Assembly: GCF_947502065.1 (NCBI RefSeq)
Contig: NZ_CANMYE010000004.1
Span: forward strand, 1 to 64,000
Reading direction: 5' to 3'
DNA: 64,000 bases
Source of the DNA: an uncultured Pseudoteredinibacter sp.
GTDB taxonomy: Bacteria > Pseudomonadota > Gammaproteobacteria > Pseudomonadales > Cellvibrionaceae
Of the stretch, positions 1 through 5,978 are shown piece after piece. How positions within the stretch are numbered: position 1 is the stretch's first letter; every line of letters begins with the position of its first letter. The notes beneath the pieces are model-generated. The model was not told the origin of the DNA. It worked only from the letters and a program-made list of their open reading frames with translations, and made no database searches. Position numbers and translations under genes: made by a program.

Positions 1-80
1 AAATATAAAAACTTCCACCCAGAGCACTGGCGGGTACCTTATTGCCTATTGACTGGTTAATGGCTCATATGTGTTAGAGC
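1..80 (-). repeat. Partial attC site of cassette 4
   Basis: The R'' box is seen as gttagagc at 73-80 on the + strand, overlapping the stop codon of the RipA-like gene. It is the exact complement of the core GTTAGAGC at which this cassette begins (1181). No convincing R' partner is visible between 1 and 72, so the rest of the attC probably lies outside the window. Confidence 0.55.
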
Positions 81-523
81 AGGGCCAGCTCAAGAGTTGA
101 CCATGTTAAAATAACTACATAAAGAGCAATGAAGATTCTCGGTATATTAAGCTCTATATGCGTAAGCGGTTTATACACATTGTCATTTTCACCGCTCTCA
201 AGATGAACCCACTCTGCATCGAATGGCTTTAGTTCAAGCTCAGCTTCCATGTCATGGATTACTTTAAATTTGGCCGTATTTAAACCTTTATATGAAAGGA
301 TAAGTCTATACCAGAAGTAACACATGGCGATGCCTGCAGCGCACACAAAAAGTGACCAGGGCTTAGCCAAATGCTCAAGACTTATTGCTTTTAACAAACC
401 TGCCAAGGCTATAAGGAAAGAATTGATTGATAGAAAAAATGTATTTGCCTTTAGCCTTCTTTCACTCACTCTATCTGCAAGCTCAACATACAGTTTATAA
501 AGCTCTATACCCCGTGAATCCAT
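74..523 (-). CDS. RipA-like small membrane protein, second gene of a two-gene cassette
   Basis: The product is 149 aa. The N-terminal helix (ELYKLYVELADRVSERR, residues 7-23) leads into hydrophobic segments at about 28-46, 54-75 and 128-148. The opening resembles small inner-membrane proteins annotated as RipA family (octameric membrane proteins), a recognition by memory. SLATT-type membrane proteins of conflict systems are an alternative. Its ATG overlaps the stop of the TIR-like gene (TAATG at 523), so the two are translationally coupled and share one cassette. A role as membrane partner or effector of the TIR-like protein is inference from this coupling. Confidence 0.6.
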   Translation of the reverse strand: MDSRGIELYKLYVELADRVSERRLKANTFFLSINSFLIALAGLLKAISLEHLAKPWSLFVCAAGIAMCYFWYRLILSYKGLNTAKFKVIHDMEAELELKPFDAEWVHLESGENDNVYKPLTHIELNIPRIFIALYVVILTWSTLELALL

Positions 524-1140
524 TATCTCCCGCCACCGATAAGTATTTTTAAATTATCCCATGTCCAGTTATAGAGCTTATCATTGGACGTTGCGGCCTT
601 CGGTCTTGTGCAAGTTTTACTGGCCCTTCCTTTTAATAAGTAGTATGGCACGCCGACTTCTTTCGCTATATTTATTTCAGCGGATACGCCTGTAGCCGTA
701 TGTGTTTTTTCACCACAAATTACGGCGACTTGATCCACTCGTTTCATCTTGCTCTTAACCTTGGCTTTCCAGTCACCAGTCATGTGCTCCTTTACAGACC
801 AGTCTTCAATTTCGAATGGTGAATCGCTATTTTTTGCTTGGCCCGCAAGTAAGGTTTTTAGATCAGAATCATTATCATAATCGAAACTAACAAACACTTT
901 GGTTTTTGCCATTTTCTCTTCCTTAACTTCACTTCCTATTAATGCCCCAGCCAACGCTGAGACTGCTCCTACTACCGGCCCACCAATGGCAAGGCCTGTT
1001 AAGCCTGCTGAAATAGCTCCGGGAATCCCCTTATGCTCGTGTTCTGCTTGGTCAAAGTGCGTACCACAGTAATTGCTTTTGTCTGCAGCTCGTTTTTTGC
1101 ACCTATCTCCGCTTCTATTTCTACCCCTACAACGCCTCAT
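523..1140 (-). CDS. Zinc-motif / glycine-zipper / TIR-like (MTH538 type) protein
   Basis: The product is 205 aa with three parts. Residues 1-30 carry a C4-C14-C25-H28 pattern typical of small zinc-binding tags. Residues 38-70 are a glycine- and alanine-rich hydrophobic stretch that could be a transmembrane hairpin or glycine zipper. Residues 80-172 resemble the MTH538 TIR-like domain (DUF1863): a VFVSFDYDND start, DWS near 113, CGEKTH at 142-147 and E155 in GVSAE, where TIR-family NADases carry their glutamate. A strong AAGGAAG ribosome site precedes an internal ATG at 912 (residue 77), so a free 129-aa TIR-like form may also be made. Family-based expectation is nucleotide cleavage or sensing; activity is unproven. 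Confidence 0.7.
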   Translation of the reverse strand: MRRCRGRNRSGDRCKKRAADKSNYCGTHFDQAEHEHKGIPGAISAGLTGLAIGGPVVGAVSALAGALIGSEVKEEKMAKTKVFVSFDYDNDSDLKTLLAGQAKNSDSPFEIEDWSVKEHMTGDWKAKVKSKMKRVDQVAVICGEKTHTATGVSAEINIAKEVGVPYYLLKGRASKTCTRPKAATSNDKLYNWTWDNLKILIGGGR

Positions 1141-1173
1141 GTTTGCTTAATATTCCTTTATTACTCCGTAAGG

Positions 1174-1267
1174 GCTCTAACGCCTCAATAACCGGTAGAC
1201 AAACTGTAGCGAAGCGAAGGTTTGGCTGTCCGGCGCCGCAGGCGCGTAGTTAATTGACTTGTTAAAA
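1174..1267 (-). repeat. attC site of cassette 3
   Basis: An imperfect palindrome of about 93 bp follows the orphan gene ending at 1274. On the - strand it runs from R'' TTTTAAC (1267-1261), with L'' box TCAATTAAC, to a matching TCAATAACC-side box and R' GTTAGAG (1181-1175). Its centre is GC-rich. Confidence 0.8.
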
Positions 1268-1273
1268 GTTGGC

Positions 1274-1627
1274 TTAATCAACACTCCAAAATATTTCAAC
1301 AAACGTACACCCACCGTTTTTTAGTTTAAACTTTAGTACCATAGTTGAGAAGCAGTCATCATCGTCTACTGAATAGTAAATAGGCTGCCCTTCGTAGCAT
1401 GTAGCTTCAGAAACATCTGATAATGCCACTTGGTAATTATTTAAGCCGCTATCGCATTCGAACTCCCCAATAGCCTTATTAAAGAATGCTGATACTTCAG
1501 CCTTACTTGCAGGTTCTTTTATCTCGAAGGAATCAATGATCCAGTACCTAGCACCACCTTGATCCCAATAGGAATTTGATACTCTGCAAAACTCTTCTAA
1601 AAGATCAATAGTAGTTTGGCTCAACAT
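1274..1627 (-). CDS. Cassette-encoded hypothetical protein
   Basis: I do not recognise this 117-aa protein. It is acidic and apparently cytosolic, with no signal peptide or membrane segment. A helical N-terminus (about 1-20) is followed by a region with alternating strands and helices and a DDDD run near residue 88-91. The size and alpha+beta look would fit an NTF2/SnoaL-like or immunity-type fold, but this is only an impression. It is the sole gene of cassette 3, with an ATG 10 nt inside the cassette start and a stop adjoining the attC. No promoter is visible inside the cassette, so it probably depends on upstream transcription. Confidence 0.7.
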   Translation of the reverse strand: MLSQTTIDLLEEFCRVSNSYWDQGGARYWIIDSFEIKEPASKAEVSAFFNKAIGEFECDSGLNNYQVALSDVSEATCYEGQPIYYSVDDDDCFSTMVLKFKLKNGGCTFVEIFWSVD

Positions 1628-1631
1628 GTAC

Positions 1632-1702
1632 TTTTAACGCCGCGCTTTGCGGCTGTTTTGGAGCGCAGCGGAAAAAAGACCGACAACAGCGCCTTGTTAT
1701 GT
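1632..1702 (-). repeat. attC site of cassette 2
   Basis: This site of about 70 bp lies directly after the HEPN gene stop codon. On the - strand R'' ACATAAC (1702-1696) opens it and R' GTTAAAA (1638-1632) closes it, with GC-rich complementary inner boxes (gccgcgctttgcggc and ggagcgcagcgg on the + strand). It is shorter than and unlike the other two attC sites, which suggests that the cassettes come from different sources. Confidence 0.75.
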
Positions 1703-2464
1703 CTAGAACTCAAATTCAGACTCTGTAGTTTGATTTACGCTATTTTCTACTAAGTGGACAAGTTCACTGGCTTTAAAGGCTAGATCTCTTATGGAATCTT
1801 CAGAAAGATCAACTCTATTACCGTCTTTATCAAGACCTGCTCTGTGAACACAATGATGCCTGATATTGACAGCCTCAAAAAGCCAAGCAATATCTCCGAA
1901 GTCAGAATTTAGCACTTCTTTAAACATTGGCTTCACTTTTCCTAAATCATGAAATATCAAATCCCTTAGGTAGTTAGCTACAGTGAGCTGAAGGTTTTCA
2001 TGCTTTTCATATATTTCTTTCAGGGTGAACTTCATTTTTGAAAAAACAGGGTCGGTTTCGACTAGTTTTCTTATTAGCTCATCAGAGTTGGTCACTTTAT
2101 GGATAAACGTCGAGGCTAAATATGATTCAACAGCCGAAACAATATGCCCATGAAGCATAACTAGCAGGCTAAACTTGGCCTCGTTGCTTGCCCTAACATC
2201 CAGAAGTTCTCTAACACTTTGAATTTGTGTATCAAATTTTCCTACTTGAGATTGAGTATATATATACCATTCAAGTTCATCCTGCATGCGCCACTCTTCT
2301 TCTCGGCGACTTTCTTCCTCGCAGTAGCTTTCATAAGCCTGTACCGCTTCTTCCCATTCTTCAGATCCTTCTTCACCCGCATCATCACCGTAGTTTTCTT
2401 CTATCCACTCATACATCGGCTCCAGAGCTTCCTGCTCCATCATCCATGCTTTTGCTCTACCCAT
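1703..2464 (-). CDS. HEPN-type protein with R-x4-H motif, candidate RNase toxin
   Basis: The product is 253 aa. It begins with MGRAKAWMMEQE, a start I associate with several cassette-borne or toxin-like proteins, and then a very acidic helical segment to about residue 68. The C-terminal half is all-helical. R202-H-H-C-V-H207 fits the R-x4-6-H catalytic signature of HEPN ribonucleases, and an earlier helix (FSLLVMLHGHIVSAVESYL, 99-117) looks like the first HEPN helix. HEPN domains act as metal-independent RNases in toxin-antitoxin, CRISPR and Abi systems. No nucleotidyltransferase partner is present in the cassette. Function beyond the fold assignment is inference. Confidence 0.65.
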   Translation of the reverse strand: MGRAKAWMMEQEALEPMYEWIEENYGDDAGEEGSEEWEEAVQAYESYCEEESRREEEWRMQDELEWYIYTQSQVGKFDTQIQSVRELLDVRASNEAKFSLLVMLHGHIVSAVESYLASTFIHKVTNSDELIRKLVETDPVFSKMKFTLKEIYEKHENLQLTVANYLRDLIFHDLGKVKPMFKEVLNSDFGDIAWLFEAVNIRHHCVHRAGLDKDGNRVDLSEDSIRDLAFKASELVHLVENSVNQTTESEFEF

Positions 2465-2500
2465 TATTCATTCCTGATTTGATGCTAGATGCGATTAAGA

Positions 2501-2588
2501 CATAACGCCTTTATAAACGGCGCGCGCTTTTTGCGCGTCCAGTGGAGGCCGTTTTTTGGCCGTAACGATGTTTGATAAACTTGTTATG
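2501..2588 (-). repeat. attC site of cassette 1
   Basis: This 88-bp palindromic site overlaps the 3' end of the PIN gene. On the + strand it begins cataacgcctttataaac and ends gtttgataaacttgttatg, whose reverse complement is cataacaagtttatcaaac, so both R and L boxes pair. The interior carries the short complementary stretches gcgcgc and gcgcg, and the ggcc boxes near 2548-2560. Confidence 0.88.
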
Positions 2589-3054
2589 TTTTTTCACTGT
2601 GTTTGATAACTAATTCCAAAAAAGCAGTTGGCTTCACTATATTTAGGCCATACTTCTGCTTTATTGCCTTCGAATGCTTATATAATCCAACATCGGATGT
2701 CACGAAGCAGCCACCATATTTCTGTGCTTCGAACACATGAAAGCAGTCTGCCTCTCGTTTTTTGAGGCTACCATTACCAACAATAATTTCTTCAATTTCT
2801 TTGAGTGTCTCTTTTTCCTCATTGGTGAGATTCAACTGCACCGTTTGGTGTGACTTTGGCTCTATTTCCTGAATCCAATCAGGTGTCTTTGGGTTGCGAA
2901 TCTCACGAACTACGGAATGCATCAACATAACTTTCTTCTTGTTCTTTCCAAGGATTTCCCTAGCCCTTTTGGATGCTTTCTGTTCATCAATGCTCCCGCC
3001 GTCAAAAGCGCATGAGTCAAAGAATATGAAATCATCATATGGATTGAAATTCAT
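2584..3054 (-). CDS. PIN-domain protein (VapC-like), cassette 1
   Basis: The product is 156 aa and fits a PIN-domain nuclease. D13 lies in the opening strand FIFFDSCAFD, E51 in the HSVVREI helix, D103 in READCFHVFEA and D121 in the strand FVTSDVGLYKH, matching the four acidic metal-ligand positions of the family. PIN proteins usually cut RNA as VapC-type toxins or in RNA processing. No antitoxin gene is in this 569-bp cassette, so it may be a solitary PIN nuclease or be held by a distant partner. As the attI-proximal cassette it should be the best expressed if a Pc promoter lies near attI. The stop codon lies inside the attC. Confidence 0.8.
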   Translation of the reverse strand: MNFNPYDDFIFFDSCAFDGGSIDEQKASKRAREILGKNKKKVMLMHSVVREIRNPKTPDWIQEIEPKSHQTVQLNLTNEEKETLKEIEEIIVGNGSLKKREADCFHVFEAQKYGGCFVTSDVGLYKHSKAIKQKYGLNIVKPTAFLELVIKHSEKT

Positions 3055-3479
3055 TATCTACGCCTGAAACATAACAGCTAAATAAACAGACCGGTAGAAT
3101 TACAACCAAAAAGCGGACGCGTCTTATTAATTTGGGGATTTCAGAAATAATAGGATGGTGTCCGTTTTAATACCTGTCTGCATTCCTTTGTTTGTTGCCC
3201 TAATTTATTGTTTTATCAGTACTTTTACAAGTATTAGAAAAATCATACCGAATTAACGAGACCTGGCGCTTAAGTCATTATTTATTGGCTATAAAATTGC
3301 TTTTTCTCTTGTGTGGCGAATTAAGAGAATGCGGCTAATTCTCGTATGTAGTTGATTCACTTAGAGCTTTGTAGGTGTTAATTGTTAATTCCCCAATTAA
3401 TAGGAAGCTTGGCCTATAGCGATCGTAAAATTAAACTGTATAAATATACAGTATTATCAACTTAAAGCGTGAAATAATT
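3055..3479. other. attI / integron control region between first cassette and intI
   Basis: This 425-bp AT-rich region has no gene. The attI core is cataac at 3070-3075 (GTTATG on the - strand), where cassette 1 joins, and attI proper should extend to about 3140. A LexA box and the intI promoter lie at the right end. A small inverted repeat (gagaat / attctc, 3325-3343) is of unknown meaning. The cassette promoter Pc is expected here on the - strand but I could not pick it with confidence. Confidence 0.75.
3436..3451 (+). promoter_or_regulatory. LexA (SOS) box over the intI promoter
   Basis: CTGTATAAATATACAG at 3436-3451 has the CTG-N10-CAG form and matches 15 of 16 central bases of the gammaproteobacterial LexA consensus. 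It lies 29 bp before the intI start codon. The TATAAA inside the box or TATTAT just after it could serve as the -10. LexA repression of intI is established for Vibrio and mobile integrons. Confidence 0.88.
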
Positions 3480-4448
3480 ATGCGTCGGTCTAAGTTTATT
3501 GAAGAAGTAAGAAGCGTAATGCGCTTGAGGCAGTTAGCGCTTGCTACCGAAAAGAACTATATCTATTGGATTCGCTCATTTATTCGACATCAGGGGTATC
3601 GTGATGCTGGGCAAATTCACCCTCATGGGGTTGATCAATTTCTTAGCCATTTAGCAACGCATAAGGAGGTTTCTCCGAATACCCAAAATCAGGCCTTGTG
3701 TGCGCTAGCCTTTCTTTTTCAACATGTATTGAAACGCGAGCTTAAAGGTATTAATGCTGTAAGAGCCCGGCAACAGCAGCGGATACCTGTCGTGCTTACT
3801 ATGCGTGAGGCTCAAACAATACTTAATCATTTAAGCTTCCCTTTTTGCACAATGATAAAACTCGCTTGGGGCGCGGGCTTGCGTAAGGCAGAGTTTTTAA
3901 ATCTGCGTATTAAAGATGTTGATTTTGACAATCACTGTTTAACTATTCGCCAGGGCAAAGGCGGGAAAGATAGAGTTACCGTTTTGCCAAATGGCGCTGT
4001 TGAGGAAATACTACAGTTAATTGAACTGGCTGAAACCTTTTACCAAGACGATATCAAACAAGGCTTCGGTGAGGTAAGCATGCCCTACGCCTTAGCCAAG
4101 AAGTTTCCCAATGAGGCTAACGCTTTGCATTGGCGCTATTTGTTTTCGGCCAGTAAACGAGGTATCGATCCAATTAGTGGGCGGGAAAAACGTCATCATA
4201 TTCACCCTTCCGGGCTCGAGAAAAAGCTCAGGCAAGCGGTGCGTAATAGTGGCATTCGCAAAAAGGTTACCGTGCACACTTTTCGGCATACCTTCGCTAC
4301 GCAGCTATTGCAAAATGGTTATGATATAAGAACGGTACAGGAGTTATTGGGCCATACAGATTTGAAAACCACACAGATTTATACCCATGTTTTACAGCGC
4401 GGTGGGAACGCGGTAATAAGCCCTTTAGATGCGGCCACTTTAAATTAG
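3480..4448 (+). CDS. intI: Integron integrase (tyrosine recombinase)
   Basis: At 322 aa this is full-length for IntI (usually about 320-340). The N-terminal SAM-like domain spans about 1-100 and the catalytic domain the rest. The catalytic set is complete and correctly spaced: R135 (GAGLRKAE), H266 and R269 (HTFRH), H292 (LGHTD) and nucleophile Y301. The IntI-specific insertion is present at about 203-247 (YLFSASKRGID through HHIHPSGLEK). This separates it from XerC/D. The gene diverges from the cassettes, is under a LexA box, and is followed by a hairpin. It should excise and insert cassettes at attC and attI sites, and nothing in the sequence suggests inactivation. Confidence 0.97.
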   Translation: MRRSKFIEEVRSVMRLRQLALATEKNYIYWIRSFIRHQGYRDAGQIHPHGVDQFLSHLATHKEVSPNTQNQALCALAFLFQHVLKRELKGINAVRARQQQRIPVVLTMREAQTILNHLSFPFCTMIKLAWGAGLRKAEFLNLRIKDVDFDNHCLTIRQGKGGKDRVTVLPNGAVEEILQLIELAETFYQDDIKQGFGEVSMPYALAKKFPNEANALHWRYLFSASKRGIDPISGREKRHHIHPSGLEKKLRQAVRNSGIRKKVTVHTFRHTFATQLLQNGYDIRTVQELLGHTDLKTTQIYTHVLQRGGNAVISPLDAATLN

Positions 4449-4489
4449 TAATTGTCTTAGCAGCTTGTATTTTACTTTGTGTTTAGTCA

Positions 4490-4519
4490 CCTGCACTTTA
4501 CTGGGCAATAAAGTGCAGG
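4490..4519. terminator. Hairpin between intI and the convergent dipeptidase gene
   Basis: CCTGCACTTTA and TAAAGTGCAGG form a perfect 11-bp stem around an 8-nt loop between two convergent genes. No long T-run follows on either strand, so its efficiency as an intrinsic terminator is uncertain. Confidence 0.5.
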
Positions 4520-4537
4520 CTAGTTGCTATTCTACGT

Positions 4538-5755
4538 TTAGTGCTTTGCTGCGTAGTCTTCTACTTGCTGCCACACACGTAGCATATTACCGCCTAAGAT
4601 CTTGCGGATATCTTCTTCGCTATAGCCACGGTTTATTAAGCCTTGCACCAAGGCCGGGTAGCTGGCCACATCTTTTAGGTTTTCTGGTAATGAATCGCCA
4701 ACACCATCGTAATCAGAGCCAACGCCTAGGTAATCTATACCCACCAATTTAACCGCGTAATCAAAATGATCTAACACTTGATCCAGGCTTGCATAAGGGT
4801 ATGGGTTTTCTTTCTTAAATTGCTTTTTAAAGGCTTCAATATCGGCTTCGCTTGCCTTTGGGTTGGCAGCTTTATATTTGGCTAGGGCATCTTTTTGCTT
4901 GCCGCCGTATTTAGTGGCTTCTTCGTGAATAAAAGCCGAGCCGAAGTTAATTTGAATAACGCCGCCGTTCTTTTTCAATGCCAGCAGCATTTTGTCATCC
5001 ATATTGCGCTCCCAGCCTGGGGTAAAATGACGCAATGAGGAGTGCGAGGCAATCACAGGGGCTTTTGTTACCGCCATCACATCATAAAAAGCCTGATCAG
5101 ATACATGGGAGATATCCACAATCATGCCGATATTGTTCATTTCGGTAATCAGCTTTTTACCAAAGTTGCTCAAGCCTTGGTGAGGCTTTTCTTCTGAATA
5201 GGATGAGTCGCTAATATGGTTGCTCTTAGCGTGGGCCAGGGTTATATAGCGGATACCGCGTTTGAAGAAGTAATTTAGGTTCTCTATTCTCCCTTCGAGA
5301 GGCGTGCCATTTTCCATACCCAAAGGCAGTGAGATTTTCCCGCTCTTTTGGTTATCCAGCATTTCTTGGCTGCTATACGCCAAGGCAAATTTAGTAGGCG
5401 CGCGCCCTACCATGGCCTCTACTCGATCGATTAAACGGTCTGCCAAGGCAATACTGCCACCTTTTTGCTCGTATTCGGCTGGAATATAGATCGACATAAA
5501 GGCAGCATCTAAGCCGCCCATCACAGCACGAGGATAATCGAAATCACCATCTTCGGTAGCCTTGGTCACATCGGCGTAGCTATCTTCTATGCGGTATGGC
5601 ACATCGATGTGAGTATCAACAATAAGAGCCTCTTTGGCGAGCTGCTTAGCTCGATCACTAATATCAATGCCGGCCTGCGCAGTAAGATGCAAGCCCAAGC
5701 TGGCGCTAAAAAACAATGCAAGTGCGGTTTTTTTAAGCTTTGGGTAATTCACCAT
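4538..5755 (-). CDS. Membrane/renal-type dipeptidase, peptidase family M19, exported
   Basis: The product is 405 aa. A signal peptide (KLKKTALALFF.., cut near AQA at 26-28) exports it to the periplasm or outer surface. The M19 metal-site residues are visible: H49 and D51 in THIDVPY, bridging E148 in GMENG, H217 in DISHVSD, H238 in IASHSS and D348/D350 in GVGSDYDG. Members hydrolyse dipeptides, including D-amino-acid-containing ones. The ATG has an AAGAGAG ribosome site. The gene converges on intI and diverges from the Reg_prop kinase, so it is probably monocistronic and marks the chromosomal side of the integron. Confidence 0.92.
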   Translation of the reverse strand: MVNYPKLKKTALALFFSASLGLHLTAQAGIDISDRAKQLAKEALIVDTHIDVPYRIEDSYADVTKATEDGDFDYPRAVMGGLDAAFMSIYIPAEYEQKGGSIALADRLIDRVEAMVGRAPTKFALAYSSQEMLDNQKSGKISLPLGMENGTPLEGRIENLNYFFKRGIRYITLAHAKSNHISDSSYSEEKPHQGLSNFGKKLITEMNNIGMIVDISHVSDQAFYDVMAVTKAPVIASHSSLRHFTPGWERNMDDKMLLALKKNGGVIQINFGSAFIHEEATKYGGKQKDALAKYKAANPKASEADIEAFKKQFKKENPYPYASLDQVLDHFDYAVKLVGIDYLGVGSDYDGVGDSLPENLKDVASYPALVQGLINRGYSEEDIRKILGGNMLRVWQQVEDYAAKH

Positions 5756-5978
5756 GAATAGCTCTCTTAATTGATGATTAATCTATTTTATTGAAATCAA
5801 AGGCGATATTACGAAGTTCGGGGCAAATAAGCAAAACCGCCTAGGTCGCCTAAATTAACCATTACTAAGTGTTATGGTAAATAAACCGGATCGACTTACA
5901 CTTAAGCAGGGTGTTTTATACGACAAGCACCATAAACGGCGACACACAAGCTATAACCACCAACATCTCGACAAGCAT

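Larger units (their letters stand above)
1..3075 (-). mobile_element. Integron cassette array (four cassettes, the last running off the window)
   Basis: All genes here lie on the - strand and point away from the integrase at 3480, the layout of an integron. Cassette borders follow from core sites read on the - strand: attI core GTTATG (3075-3070), then GTTATGTC (2506), GTTAAAAG (1638) and GTTAGAGC (1181). Each cassette's first bases are complementary to the R'' box after its own gene (GTTATGTTT with AAACATAAC; GTTATGT with ACATAAC; GTTAAAA with TTTTAAC; GTTAGAGC with GCTCTAAC), as expected for cassettes inserted as circles. The cassettes are therefore about 2506-3074, 1638-2505, 1181-1637 and 1180 to beyond base 1. 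Confidence 0.9.

Noticed and set aside
2219..2505. Open frames on the + strand over the HEPN gene
   Set aside because: They overlap the HEPN gene antisense, have no ribosome site, and have biased composition (Phe/Leu/His-rich).
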